64,000 bases of DNA from Kriegella sp963975415 (GCF_963975415.1 NZ_CAXBGN010000016.1:1-64000), one strand, 5' to 3'; shown: positions 41,095-50,726, numbered from the stretch's first letter. Made by a program: numbers and translations. The notes: generated from the sequence alone by a model not told the origin.

Positions 41095-41856
41095 TTATCG
41101 AACGAAAACGGGTTGGTTCGCTTTTAAGGTATGGGCTTGACTAAATTCATATCCGTCAATATTAAAACCTTTGATATCGTCCAACGTTTTTGCATTGGAA
41201 TCCAATATGAAACGAACCATAGAGCCGCGAGCTTTTTTGGCAAAAAAACTAATAACCTTAAGCTTGTCATTCTTCCAGTCTTTAAAAACAGGTGTAATAA
41301 CAGGCACTTTGAGTTGCTTTTCATCGATTGCACCAAAATATTCATTGCTCGCCAAGTTGATAAAAAGTTCATCATTTTGCAGGGTTGCGTTCAAATGTGC
41401 AGTAAGTTCTTTTTTCCAAAATTCGTAAAGGTTCTTTTTTCGCCCTATTTTCAATTGGGTCCCCATTTCCAAACGGTAAGGCTGTATGAGGTCAAGCGGT
41501 TTTAAAACACCGTACAACCCCGATAGTATACGCAGGGTATCTTGTAACCGATCTAGTTCTTCTTCAGATATGGAGTAGGCATCGAGCCCTTGATAGACAT
41601 CACCGTTAAAGGCATAAACAGCGGGGCGTGCGTTTTCGGGTGTAAATGGCAGTGAAAAATTTTGGTTGCGCTCCCAGTTCAATTCGGCAAGGTTATCAGA
41701 TATACCCATCAATTTCGACAACGCCTTTGGTTTTTTCTTCTCAAGAATTTTGTTCAACTTTTCGGCCTGCTCCAAAAAAACAGGCTCAGTATATTGGGCA
41801 GTAGGCAATTTGCTATCAAAATCAAGTGATTTTGCTGGGGATATTACAATCTTCAT
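41095..41856 (-). CDS. yaaA: Peroxide stress protein YaaA (UPF0246/DUF328)
   Basis: A 253-residue protein with the YaaA signatures KIVISPAKSLDF at the N-terminus, PAVYAFNGDVYQGLDA, RILSGLYGVLKPLDLIQPYRLEMGT, and a C-terminal VISFFAKKARGSMVRFI block. Escherichia coli YaaA lowers free iron during peroxide stress and binds DNA; the molecular activity is still debated. On the minus strand a possible promoter (TTG, 17 bases, TATTTTTA) precedes the gene by about 12 bases. It is separated from both neighbours by gaps of 56 and 174 bases. Confidence 0.92.
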   Translation of the reverse strand: MKIVISPAKSLDFDSKLPTAQYTEPVFLEQAEKLNKILEKKKPKALSKLMGISDNLAELNWERNQNFSLPFTPENARPAVYAFNGDVYQGLDAYSISEEELDRLQDTLRILSGLYGVLKPLDLIQPYRLEMGTQLKIGRKKNLYEFWKKELTAHLNATLQNDELFINLASNEYFGAIDEKQLKVPVITPVFKDWKNDKLKVISFFAKKARGSMVRFILDSNAKTLDDIKGFNIDGYEFSQAHTLKANQPVFVR

Positions 41857-42030
41857 CTTCTAAATTTTGCTTAAAAATAGGAAAGAATTTTAAGTTCAAG
41901 CTATGAACTAAAAAGAGATTCACAATGCCTTTATCGAAAAAATTTATATAACCTGCACCATACAATTTACGAAGCAAAACGGCCACGAGAAATTTCAAAC
42001 ACCGACAATACCCCCTATCTTAAAGGCACA

Positions 42031-44271
42031 TCATCTGACCCCCACCGGTTGATAAGCCTTTAAGACAAACGTTTTATTGTTTACCGAAATAGTTACATCG
42101 CTATCTGTCTCTATCTTGACAATTCTACCATTTTCAAGTTGTGAAATAAATCCACAAGCAGTATTCAAAACCAATTCTGCGTCGCCATCTTGATCAATAT
42201 CCAATGTTTGACCATAACCGCCGGCCATTTTCTTTCCAACGTACAAAGTGCCATCTACGCGTCCCAACAGGGATGAAAATCCATTTTCCGTTAGCCTAAA
42301 ACTTTCTTTCACATTAATTACTTCGGGAGCCCCTTGTAACTTCGGATATACAAAAACAATTGGCCGATTATCCGAAGAGCGGAATTTAACGGGTAACAAG
42401 GTACCGTAGGTACTTTCGATTGCCAAGCCATCTTGCTCCGCTTCCATAGTTTCGTTCAGTCCTATGAAGTTTTGTGTATCACCACTTGATCCGTATCCCG
42501 TACTGGCAATTTTGCCTCTTATTTGAGTGTGTAAGGGACGCCCATCATTAACCAATAAAGGTATTGTCAAACCAAATGGCGTATTCTGTGGGCTAGAGAG
42601 ATAGGTCATTACCCCGTCTGGGGTTACAACAAATTTTTGTTCAAACTGCGGACCTCCCCAGCCCGTGATACTTGCATAGGTGATTTTAAATTTTATCAAT
42701 AAAGGATGTACAAATTCAGTGGTCACCGCACCTTGATAGTGTTTGGCCATATCGGCGATACGAACCGTCTTGCCCTCTTTCTCCCATGTAGGCCCAAAGG
42801 TCAATCCTGTTTGTGGATATATATCATCGGTTGGATTTCCAAGTGTGTTACTACTAAGTGCAGGGTCTACGGAAGCATTGATTCTTTTACCATCGGAAGG
42901 ACCAAGGCGGTCGTCCCAGCCCATTTTTGAAAATCGCACACCTCCCAACGGCGTCCAGTACTCATTGTATTTGGGCACGGACGCTCCGCGCAGGTTTATA
43001 AACACCTGCATTCCGCCAGCGTTAGCCGTAAAGGTAGAAAACCGATTACCAGTCTGTATGGCGTATCCGCCAATTTCGGTTGGCGCAGGTACTTCCTTGA
43101 TCTTGGAAGAACGAATTAAAAAAGCTTCGGCAAGGTGAAACATCATGGCCCCACTATAATTGCCCCATTGACTTGCAGGCTGATAACCGGTGCGCTTCGA
43201 CAAATCAAAATGGTTTTTGGCAATCGAATAGGATCCGTTCCACAAAGTGTCAGAACGCTTCCAGCGCGCAATACTTTGAAATGCCAATAGGGCCGACCTT
43301 CGATACCGCCCCGCGAGTTCTAGCTGATTTTGTTTGAAGGCATCCTCCGCCAATGCCTCGAAAATAAGTTGGTACAGAATATCATTGAACACATGGTTAT
43401 CTGTTCTTCCGTTTGGTGGGCATTGCCCTGTGGGACTCATCAACAACATCGAGGTCGCCCCTCCCCTGCGAACAACAGCTTTTATCTGATCGGCTGATGG
43501 GCCATCATACACCAGTGCCATCGCCGTTAAATTGCCTCGGCCAACGGCCTCGACAGCTAAAGATTGAGGGTCGCTGCTCCAATCTTCATAGAGGTTCCAC
43601 TTCGTAAGTCCGATACGTTGTAACTGCCCATAGTTCTTCCAATTATCCTCTATGAACTCAACGGTGTTTTGCTTGTCGATAAAACCATGGCTCGCACGCC
43701 CCCATTCACCCTTCATCGCATAGGTACGCCAATTGTTTAAATGGCTGCCTATGCCATCCCAAATACTATCCAATGGTGTAGCCATCATTTCGGTCCATTG
43801 TTGGTATTTTTTCTTTGAAACATGACTTTTATACAGCTCCATAGCTTCGGCCAGCGCCGCAATATAGAATTCTCCATGTCTATCGGGAATGCTATCATTA
43901 CCATTCGAAAAGTCGGTCAACGCCTTTTCCATGGCCAGCACTCCCGATGGCAACATTTCAGAGGCGTAGCCAGAATCAACAAGCGCTGCTACAGCAAATG
44001 CATAATAAGGTGTACTATATTGGTGCTCCCGATGTAAAAAAGGATCAATGATGGCACCACGCTCATCTTGAAATCGATGGGCCACATCGACCATTCCTTT
44101 CACGGCATCCAAATAATACTCTTTCGGAGTTTCCAATGGTCTCCAATCGGGGGAGGTCAAGTGATACTTAATTTCAGGAAGGCTTTCAGGCAAATCTTGA
44201 CCCAAAATAAAGGTGCAACCAAAAACGATAAAAAAAAGTCCCTTACATAAAAAAAGAATATTTTTTCCCAT
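42031..44271 (-). CDS. Large secreted protein, possible (alpha/alpha)-barrel carbohydrate-active enzyme
   Basis: A 746-residue protein with a signal peptide (about residues 1-24, ending ILGQ). The N-terminal 400 residues are helical with repeated aromatic-rich helices (PYYAFAVAALVDSGY, HGEFYIAALAEAMELY, NWRTYAMKGEWGRASHGF). The C-terminal 340 residues are beta-rich, with KYNEYWTPLGGVRF and GWGGPQFEQKFVVTPDG. A helical toroid followed by a beta-sandwich is the layout of several polysaccharide lyases and glycoside hydrolases. No catalytic motif is certain, and I cannot assign a family. It is alone between yaaA (174 bases) and a GyrI-like gene (32 bases). Confidence 0.5.
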   Translation of the reverse strand: MGKNILFLCKGLFFIVFGCTFILGQDLPESLPEIKYHLTSPDWRPLETPKEYYLDAVKGMVDVAHRFQDERGAIIDPFLHREHQYSTPYYAFAVAALVDSGYASEMLPSGVLAMEKALTDFSNGNDSIPDRHGEFYIAALAEAMELYKSHVSKKKYQQWTEMMATPLDSIWDGIGSHLNNWRTYAMKGEWGRASHGFIDKQNTVEFIEDNWKNYGQLQRIGLTKWNLYEDWSSDPQSLAVEAVGRGNLTAMALVYDGPSADQIKAVVRRGGATSMLLMSPTGQCPPNGRTDNHVFNDILYQLIFEALAEDAFKQNQLELAGRYRRSALLAFQSIARWKRSDTLWNGSYSIAKNHFDLSKRTGYQPASQWGNYSGAMMFHLAEAFLIRSSKIKEVPAPTEIGGYAIQTGNRFSTFTANAGGMQVFINLRGASVPKYNEYWTPLGGVRFSKMGWDDRLGPSDGKRINASVDPALSSNTLGNPTDDIYPQTGLTFGPTWEKEGKTVRIADMAKHYQGAVTTEFVHPLLIKFKITYASITGWGGPQFEQKFVVTPDGVMTYLSSPQNTPFGLTIPLLVNDGRPLHTQIRGKIASTGYGSSGDTQNFIGLNETMEAEQDGLAIESTYGTLLPVKFRSSDNRPIVFVYPKLQGAPEVINVKESFRLTENGFSSLLGRVDGTLYVGKKMAGGYGQTLDIDQDGDAELVLNTACGFISQLENGRIVKIETDSDVTISVNNKTFVLKAYQPVGVR

Positions 44272-44303
44272 TGGTTCGCACGCTTAAGAATTGATTTTAA
44301 TTA

Positions 44304-44765
44304 TTATTCCCCGACTGCTACAAAAATGTCCACCTCTGCGTTTTTCGGATCTTGTGACTTTTCACCATAAACCTCAAAATCGGCCGTATAGGATCGCCGT
44401 AACGGTGAATTCCATATCCTTACCCAAGTTTTATAGACCACTCCTTTTGATAAATCTCCCTTGGAAACGAACTTCACATAGGTTCCTCCTTCAAAACTTT
44501 CACCGACCATACCTTCAGGAATATCATCCAAAGTGTTCACCCTGCAACCCAAAATAGTGTCATATGCCCCCTTATGATCGCTTTCGTAATGTGTATAGAT
44601 TGACAATATACTACTATCAATTCTATTGGGAATTTTTTCGGCAATATTCGCTACAATAAACTTCTCCCATAACCGTGCGATATCTTGGGTCTTTTGAATA
44701 TCTTCGTTAGAGGTCGATATTGAAATACCAATAATCTTGAATGGCTGGATTTTAATTTTTTCCAT
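44304..44765 (-). CDS. GyrI-like small-molecule-binding protein
   Basis: A 153-residue single-domain protein resembling the effector-binding domain of AraC/MerR regulators (SOUL/GyrI-like fold). It opens with KIQPFKIIGISISTSN and shows two beta-alpha-beta-beta repeats. The ligand-side block is IPEGMVGESFEGGTYVKFVSKG and the C-terminal strand is RRSYTADFEVYGE. No DNA-binding domain is present, so it may bind or degrade a small molecule. A -7 element TACTTTTG lies at 44788-44795 on the minus strand, 23 bases before the ATG, without a well-spaced TTG. Confidence 0.75.
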   Translation of the reverse strand: MEKIKIQPFKIIGISISTSNEDIQKTQDIARLWEKFIVANIAEKIPNRIDSSILSIYTHYESDHKGAYDTILGCRVNTLDDIPEGMVGESFEGGTYVKFVSKGDLSKGVVYKTWVRIWNSPLRRSYTADFEVYGEKSQDPKNAEVDIFVAVGE

Positions 44766-44885
44766 AATCTACATTTTAAGTTTAATCCAAAAGTAGAAGA
44801 GCAATATGACAACAGTATGTCAACTTCAACTTTCGAATCTTGAGATTATATGGGATTTGTAATAAGCTTCATCCCATTGTACTAT

Positions 44886-44911
44886 AAAAAACACCAAATT
44901 GGAAATTTGGT
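44886..44911 (-). terminator. Terminator after rluD
   Basis: On the minus strand an 8-bp AT-rich stem (44893-44900 with 44904-44911) with a three-base loop is followed by G and six T residues. It lies 131 bases past the rluD stop. Confidence 0.6.
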
Positions 44912-45041
44912 TCTTAATTGGACAATGACGGTAGTAAAAGATGCTACCATTTTCTGCGTTTAACAAATTTAGGAAGATTAAAAACAAAAAGGATTAATTC
45001 AAAAGTGCCATTACCAAGTCTTAATTTTTGACGGCATGTAA

Positions 45042-46067
45042 TTACTCTTGGTGCTTGGCATAATGGCGCCATTTCTCGATGCAGTCAATCATATCTTTTG
45101 GAATTTCGGAATCGAAACGCATGGCCTTCCCCGATACTGGATGAACAAAACCCAATGTTTTGGCATGCAGGGCCTGTCTTGGCAACACCTTAAAGGCATT
45201 GTCGACAAATTGCTTGTATTTGGTAAAGCTAGTTCCCTTTAGAATTCTATCACCACCATACCGTTCATCGTTAAAAAGTGTATGGCCAATATACTTCATA
45301 TGCACCCTTATTTGGTGTGTTCTACCGGTTTCAAGTTTACAGGAAACCATGGTAATATATCCTAACCGTTCCAACACCTTATAATGGGTTACCGCTTCTT
45401 TTCCTTGTTCCCCATCTTCAAATACCTGCATTTGCAATCGATTCTTCGGATTGCGGCCAATATGCCCTTCAATAGTTCCCTCGTCTTCTTCCATATTACC
45501 CCACGCGAGGGCAATATATTCACGCTCAGAGGTTTTCTCAAAAAACTGTTTGGCCAAATGCGTCATCGCCGCCTCAGTCTTGGCAACCACCAAAAGACCA
45601 GAGGTATCTTTGTCAATACGGTGAACAAGCCCCGGACGTTCATTACTGTTCACCGGTAAGTTATCGATGTGATAGATCAAAGCATTGATCAACGTACCCG
45701 AATAATTTCCATGACCTGGGTGCACTACCATACCGGCAGGCTTGTTTACTACCAAAAGCACATCATCTTCATAGACAATGTTCAGCGGAATATTTTCAGG
45801 AACCAATAAATTCTCGTGTGGTGGATGCTCGAAAAGCACTTTCACCTCATCTGCGGCCCTTACCTTATAATTCTGTTTTACTATCGTATCATTTACCCAA
45901 ATATGGCCGTTTTTTGCGGCTTGCTGAATTTTGTTACGCGTAGCGTTTTCAATGAAATTCATCAAAAACTTGTCTACACGAAGTGGCTCCTGCCCTTTTG
46001 AAGCTACAAATCTATGATGCTCAAAAAGCTCATCTTCCCTTAATTCAGGGTCTTCCTGTGGCCCCAT
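45042..46067 (-). CDS. rluD: RluA-family 23S rRNA pseudouridine synthase (RluD-like)
   Basis: A 341-residue enzyme that isomerises uridines in rRNA. An S4 RNA-binding domain (about 30-90, LRVDKFLMNFIENATRNKIQQAAKNG) precedes the catalytic domain. Its active-site motif is HRIDKDTSGLLVVAKT with the nucleophilic Asp; GRTHQIRVHMKYIGHTLFND and PRQALHA follow. The S4 domain and length fit RluD, which modifies helix 69, but RluA subtypes are hard to separate by eye. It starts 3 bases after the PASTA gene, and the pair diverges from ddl. Confidence 0.92.
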   Translation of the reverse strand: MGPQEDPELREDELFEHHRFVASKGQEPLRVDKFLMNFIENATRNKIQQAAKNGHIWVNDTIVKQNYKVRAADEVKVLFEHPPHENLLVPENIPLNIVYEDDVLLVVNKPAGMVVHPGHGNYSGTLINALIYHIDNLPVNSNERPGLVHRIDKDTSGLLVVAKTEAAMTHLAKQFFEKTSEREYIALAWGNMEEDEGTIEGHIGRNPKNRLQMQVFEDGEQGKEAVTHYKVLERLGYITMVSCKLETGRTHQIRVHMKYIGHTLFNDERYGGDRILKGTSFTKYKQFVDNAFKVLPRQALHAKTLGFVHPVSGKAMRFDSEIPKDMIDCIEKWRHYAKHQE

Positions 46068-46070
46068 AAC

Positions 46071-46658
46071 TTAGTTTGATTCGGCATTGATACGGGCTTG
46101 CTCAGAAATGTTTCCATTTCCACAGACAAGCTCGATTTTCGAAGTTTTTGGTAATTTATCGCCAGGTTTGATCTGTTTTCCTTTAAACTTTATAAAGTAG
46201 ACCATGTCTTTTCCTAATTCATCCCGATAAGACACCCTTTCTACATCTAGACCCACTGCCCTCAGCATTGAGGTCGCATTACGTTGCGTTACCTGTATAA
46301 TTTGGGGAACGGTCACCGTTTTATAACCGGATGGATTAACTGTAAAATAAATCTTTCTATTCTCCTTTACCTTTTCTCCAGCTTTGGGATTTTGTTCTAT
46401 TATCGAAAATCGAGGATAGTCGGGATTATAGTTTGCAGAATCAAGCACCTCGTAACGTAAATTGCTTTCTTCAACAGACTTTCGCATATCCATTACCGAC
46501 ATTTTCGAAAAATCGGGCACCTCGACAAACTCACCATGATTGGTAGTATTGTCTAACCACCGGAGTACCAAAAAAACCAAAACTATCAATACCATCAGGG
46601 CCAGCCCTAGTTGTATCAAAAAAGTCTTGCTCCTTAAAAAGTTTAAAAAATTTCTCAT
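46071..46658 (-). CDS. Membrane-anchored PASTA domain protein
   Basis: A 195-residue protein with a short N-terminal tail, one membrane helix (about 14-33) and two PASTA domains (about 43-112 and 113-183; VPDFSKMSVMDMRKSVEE and VPQIIQVTQRNATSMLRAVGL). PASTA domains bind peptidoglycan or muropeptides, usually on Ser/Thr kinases or PBPs; here no kinase or penicillin-binding domain is attached. It lies next to the divergent D-Ala-D-Ala ligase gene, in keeping with a cell-wall role. A -7 element TATATTTG lies at 46677-46684, 18 bases upstream. Confidence 0.87.
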   Translation of the reverse strand: MRNFLNFLRSKTFLIQLGLALMVLIVLVFLVLRWLDNTTNHGEFVEVPDFSKMSVMDMRKSVEESNLRYEVLDSANYNPDYPRFSIIEQNPKAGEKVKENRKIYFTVNPSGYKTVTVPQIIQVTQRNATSMLRAVGLDVERVSYRDELGKDMVYFIKFKGKQIKPGDKLPKTSKIELVCGNGNISEQARINAESN

Positions 46659-46757
46659 TGATTACTTTTGACGTGACAAATATAGCAAACCGATTGCTTT
46701 TTTCTGTACTTTGGGCCTCCCATAATATTTATGCAGGCTACATAATATAACGACCAT

Positions 46758-47741
46758 ATGAAAACTAATATTGCCATTATCATGGGCGGACATTCAAGTG
46801 AATACCAAATTTCGCTTAAAAGCGGAAATGTGGTGTACAACTACCTTGATAAAAATAAATTCAACCTATATAGAGTCCACATTTTTCAAGAAAAATGGGT
46901 TTACGTAGATGATCAAAATAACGAATATGATGTAAACAGACATAATTTCTCGATAAAAATCGATGGTGAAACCATTTTATTTGATTGTGTCTTCAATGCT
47001 ATTCACGGGTCACCCGGTGAAGATGGTTTACTACAGGCTTATTTTCAGTTGTTGGGCATTCCCCAAACTTCTTGTAATTATTACCAAGCTGCACTAACTT
47101 TTAACAAACGTGATCTTTTAAGCGTTCTCAAACCCTATGGCATAAAATCGGCCACATCATATTACCTTAACCTAGGGGATGACATAAATGCCGATGCTAT
47201 TGTTGACAAAGTCGGCTTACCCTGTTTTGTTAAGGCCAATAAGGCAGGTAGCAGTTTTGGCATTTCAAAAGTGTATGAGAAAGAGAAGTTGGAAGCGGCC
47301 ATTGAAAAGGCCTTTAAAGAAGATGAAGAGGTACTGATCGAAACTTTTCTAGATGGTATCGAAGTTTCCGTTGGCGTCATTACTTATAAAGGGGAAATCA
47401 AAGTTCTCCCCATTACAGAGATTGTTTCAGAAAATGACTTTTTTGACTATGAGGCCAAGTATGAAGGAAAGTCACAGGAAATCACACCGGCCCGAATATC
47501 TCCGTCTCAAGAACAAAAAGTAACGGAAACTGCAAAACGAATATACACTATCTTAAAAATGAAAGGCTTCTCAAGAAGTGAGTTTATATTTATTGATGAT
47601 GAACCTTATATGCTTGAGGTAAATACTACACCGGGCCTAACGGTAGAAAGCATTTTGCCCCAGCAGGCCAATGTGGCAGGTATCAGTCTTTCTGAATTGT
47701 TTGAAAGCGCTATTAATGAAGCTTTGTCCGAAATTAGGTAA
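46758..47741 (+). CDS. ddl: D-alanine--D-alanine ligase
   Basis: A 327-residue ATP-grasp enzyme that makes the D-Ala-D-Ala dipeptide of peptidoglycan. Family signatures are IAIIMGGHSSEYQISLKSG, FNAIHGSPGEDGLLQA, PCFVKANKAGSSFGISKV, GIEVSVGVI and the C-terminal YMLEVNTTPGLTVESILPQQ. Length is normal. coaD follows 28 bases later in the same direction, so they probably share a transcript. Confidence 0.96.
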   Translation: MKTNIAIIMGGHSSEYQISLKSGNVVYNYLDKNKFNLYRVHIFQEKWVYVDDQNNEYDVNRHNFSIKIDGETILFDCVFNAIHGSPGEDGLLQAYFQLLGIPQTSCNYYQAALTFNKRDLLSVLKPYGIKSATSYYLNLGDDINADAIVDKVGLPCFVKANKAGSSFGISKVYEKEKLEAAIEKAFKEDEEVLIETFLDGIEVSVGVITYKGEIKVLPITEIVSENDFFDYEAKYEGKSQEITPARISPSQEQKVTETAKRIYTILKMKGFSRSEFIFIDDEPYMLEVNTTPGLTVESILPQQANVAGISLSELFESAINEALSEIR

Positions 47742-47769
47742 CTTAGACCGAACATACAAAACATTTACT

Positions 47770-48222
47770 ATGCGACGTGCAGTTTTTCCAGGTTCTTTTG
47801 ACCCTATTACTTTGGGCCATTTTGACATAATACAACGAGGCATAACCCTATTTGATGAACTCATTATTGCGATTGGCATTAATGCCGACAAAAAATATAT
47901 GTTCACACTGGAAGAACGCATGAATTTTATCACAAAGGCGTTTGAAGGCGAACCAAAAATAACGGTACAAACGTACGAAGGTCTGACGGTTGATTTCTGC
48001 AAGAAAACCAATTCTAATTTTATTCTTAGAGGACTACGTAACCCAGGTGATTTTGAATTCGAAAAGGCGATTGCACACACCAATCGAAAGCTATCTGAAA
48101 TAGAAACCGTTTTTCTTCTTACTTCATCAGGAAAATCCTACATTAGTTCCTCCATTGTACGTGATGTTATCCGCAATGGAGGTGATTACACCGAATTAGT
48201 GCCCAACTCTGTCAAAATTTAG
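47770..48222 (+). CDS. coaD: Phosphopantetheine adenylyltransferase
   Basis: A 150-residue enzyme of CoA synthesis that joins ATP and 4'-phosphopantetheine. The nucleotidyltransferase motif is FPGSFDPITLGHFDII (T-x-G-H). RGLRNPGDFEFE and the C-terminal SSGKSYISSSIVRDV are also typical. The start is the ATG at 47770 (MRRAVFPGSF). An earlier in-frame ATG at 47671 would overlap ddl and add 33 unrelated residues. Confidence 0.96.
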   Translation: MRRAVFPGSFDPITLGHFDIIQRGITLFDELIIAIGINADKKYMFTLEERMNFITKAFEGEPKITVQTYEGLTVDFCKKTNSNFILRGLRNPGDFEFEKAIAHTNRKLSEIETVFLLTSSGKSYISSSIVRDVIRNGGDYTELVPNSVKI

Positions 48223-48362
48223 GCATAGCTACCCAACGGTGTTCCATTTTCATAAGCTCCACAAGACTATTCAATTTAAAATAAGACCGACTACTTTAGA
48301 GGTAGTAATATGACTTTAAATTGTAGGAAATAATACTTTAACAAAAAGGTAATATTCCTTAT

Positions 48363-48397
48363 GTATTCATCAATATTCTTTAATAATTGATGAATAC
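48363..48397 (+). repeat. Perfect 12-bp inverted repeat between coaD and the histidine kinase gene
   Basis: GTATTCATCAAT (48363-48374) and ATTGATGAATAC (48386-48397) are exact inverted copies around an 11-base loop. There is no T run, so it could be a weak terminator for coaD or a regulatory site for the kinase gene. The rest of the 265-base gap is AT-rich with no clear promoter. Confidence 0.55.
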
Positions 48398-48487
48398 TCT
48401 CAATTCACAACGCATAAGGGTTAATTCACAACAAACCTTCAACTTTGTTAAAAAATCATTTTATATTCGTAGGAAATTACAACTTTA

Positions 48488-50335
48488 ATGTTAAAGGGAT
48501 CTCAAACATCATCTACTAGCTACTTAATAAAACAGTTGCCGAAAGCAACTGTCTTTGTTAACAATAGGTCAGAGATTGTTTACGTTTCTGACAAATGGTT
48601 AGAAGAGTTTAATTTTTCAAATCAAGATGTAACCGGAAAAAAAATATTAGCCCTTGAAAACAGAATTAGCAAAGAGGGGCGACAAGCTTTGAAGGCTTGT
48701 TTGCAAGGTGAGAACCAGAAAAAAACAATTGAACGGAGTCTTTTTATATCCTTAGAAAAACAATTCGAATGGACATACTCGACCTGGTACGACGAAGCCG
48801 AAAATATTATTGGAGCGATTATTCATTCTGAAGATATTACTCAATTAAAGCAGACCGAACTGCAACTCGAAAAACAAAAGGTACTTCTTCACGAAACCTC
48901 GGAGAATGGAAATATTGGACATTGGGAATATGATGCCGTTCAAGACAAGGTCACCTGGTGCAAACGTACAAAGGCTATTCATGAGGTTCCACCTGACTTT
49001 GAACCCACCATTGAAAATGGTATTAACTTCTACAAATTAGGGTATAGTAGAAACACCATATCGATGGCGGTTGACAGGGCTATGAGAGATGGAACTCCGT
49101 GGAAAGAAAAGCTACAAATAACGACATCAAATGGCACTGAAAAGTGGGTTATTGCAGCGGGGAAACCTTTGTTCAATGATAATAAGTTCATCGGCCTCAT
49201 AGGTACTTTTCAGAATATTAACGAACATGTTATTTCAGAAAATCGCACGAAAGAGAGCCAACATCTTTTAAGAACTTTAATAGACAACCTACCATTGAAT
49301 GTTTTTATGAAAGATGTTCAGTCTAAAAAAGTTTTGGTCAACAAACATGAGCTTCAGTTTTATGGTCTTGAACATGAACATGAAATTATAGGAAAAGACG
49401 ATTTCGCCTTTATGGATCATAATTCGGCCTTACGAAGCCATGAAGAGGATCGCTATGTCATGACCACCTTAAAACCCATGCTTGACCAAGAAAATGAAAT
49501 CACCCAGAAAAATGGAAAATCGATAACCTTTTTAACCTCGAAGATTCCGTTAATGAACGACGCCGATGAAGTCATAGGAATTATTGGCTTTAGTCTCGAT
49601 ATCTCGAATATCAAACAAAAGGAAGAAGAACTTAAAAATTTAATTAATGTGACCTCGCTTCAGAATAAGAAGCTAATAAATTTTGCCCATATCGTTTCCC
49701 ACAACCTGAGGTCTCATACCGCTAATTTCTCTATGCTCCTTGACTTCTTGGTCGAAGAAAATGATGAAACCGAAAAAGAAACAATAATAGGAATGCTTAC
49801 CCATGCCTCGGACAACTTATTGGAAACCTTGGAAAATCTTAATGAGGTGGTAGCCATTAGCAGCAATGTCAATCTTGAAAAAGAGCCGGTCAATATCAAT
49901 GAGAAAATTAGGTCTATAGAGCAGAATTTGTCGGTATTCCTAAAAAATTACGATGCCAAGATTATCAATTCTATTTCGAATGCTGCATCTATAAATGCTA
50001 TTCCGGCATACATTGAAAGTATATTCATGAACTTTATAACCAACGCCGTAAAATACAGCTCACCGGAGAGAAAACCTGTTATAAAGCTATCTTCAACAAA
50101 TAAAAACGGTTACACCATCGTTAGTATCGAAGACAATGGGCTAGGAATCGATTTAAAGAAGTACGGCAGTAAGCTTTTTGGAATGTACAAAACATTTCAT
50201 CCCAATAAAGATGCGAAAGGAATGGGACTATACATTGCCAAAAATCAAATTGAAGCCATGGGAGGCAAAGTTATGGTCTGCAGTGAAGTAGGAAAGGGAA
50301 CCATTTTTAATATCTATTTTAATGAAAAGAATTAA
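48488..50335 (+). CDS. PAS-domain sensor histidine kinase
   Basis: A 615-residue soluble sensor kinase with no membrane helix. Three PAS domains occupy about residues 10-120, 130-250 and 262-375. The third ends with a PAC-like GIIGFSLDISNIKQKEEEL. The H-box is HIVSHNLRSHTANF with His405 as the phospho-acceptor. The ATPase domain has the N-box NFITNAVKYSSPE and the G-boxes DNGLGIDL and GMGLYIAKNQIEAMGG. HNLRSH is typical of Flavobacteriia kinases. Its 3' end overlaps the response regulator gene by 14 bases, so the two proteins form a cognate pair with a cytoplasmic signal. Confidence 0.92.
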   Translation: MLKGSQTSSTSYLIKQLPKATVFVNNRSEIVYVSDKWLEEFNFSNQDVTGKKILALENRISKEGRQALKACLQGENQKKTIERSLFISLEKQFEWTYSTWYDEAENIIGAIIHSEDITQLKQTELQLEKQKVLLHETSENGNIGHWEYDAVQDKVTWCKRTKAIHEVPPDFEPTIENGINFYKLGYSRNTISMAVDRAMRDGTPWKEKLQITTSNGTEKWVIAAGKPLFNDNKFIGLIGTFQNINEHVISENRTKESQHLLRTLIDNLPLNVFMKDVQSKKVLVNKHELQFYGLEHEHEIIGKDDFAFMDHNSALRSHEEDRYVMTTLKPMLDQENEITQKNGKSITFLTSKIPLMNDADEVIGIIGFSLDISNIKQKEEELKNLINVTSLQNKKLINFAHIVSHNLRSHTANFSMLLDFLVEENDETEKETIIGMLTHASDNLLETLENLNEVVAISSNVNLEKEPVNINEKIRSIEQNLSVFLKNYDAKIINSISNAASINAIPAYIESIFMNFITNAVKYSSPERKPVIKLSSTNKNGYTIVSIEDNGLGIDLKKYGSKLFGMYKTFHPNKDAKGMGLYIAKNQIEAMGGKVMVCSEVGKGTIFNIYFNEKN

Positions 50336-50726
50336 TCTCATCTGCATTATAGATGACGACCCTATAACAGTTTTTGGAATAAAAAAAATGTTGAAATCGG
50401 TTTCCGATTGTGATGCTATTGACACTTATACCAACGGAAAATTAGCTCTGGAGGGTATAAAAAGTAAATTGGAAACAACACAACGGGTTCCAGAGGTTAT
50501 TTTTTTGGATATTAATATGCCCATTATAGACGGCTGGCAATTTTTAGAGGAATTCATCACCTTACCAGCATCGAATAAAGCCCGTATAAACATTATCACT
50601 TCATCAATTGACCCGGCAGACCGTGCCAAGTGGGAATACTTTAGACTGAACACCACCCATACCATTACCTTCAACTACAAACCTCTTCAAAAACAGGACC
50701 TCTTTGAAATAACCAAGGTCGCCTAA
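50322..50726 (+). CDS. Single-domain response regulator
   Basis: A 134-residue CheY-like receiver without an output domain. The acidic pocket is IIDDDP at residues 9-14, the phospho-acceptor is Asp63 in IFLDINMPIIDGW, and the conserved Lys is in FNYKPL near the C-terminus. It overlaps the histidine kinase gene and should be phosphorylated by it. With no DNA-binding part it must act through protein contacts or as part of a phosphorelay. Confidence 0.92.
   Translation: MKRINLICIIDDDPITVFGIKKMLKSVSDCDAIDTYTNGKLALEGIKSKLETTQRVPEVIFLDINMPIIDGWQFLEEFITLPASNKARINIITSSIDPADRAKWEYFRLNTTHTITFNYKPLQKQDLFEITKVA

Noticed and set aside
44796..44835. Inverted repeat TGACA-N6-TGTCA upstream of the GyrI-like gene as an operator
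   Set aside because: Five-base arms in AT-rich DNA are expected by chance and there is no regulator gene next to it.
46655..46840. 61-codon minus-strand frame in the PASTA-ddl gap
   Set aside because: It overlaps the start of ddl on the other strand, including the conserved ddl N-terminus, and would cover both promoters.
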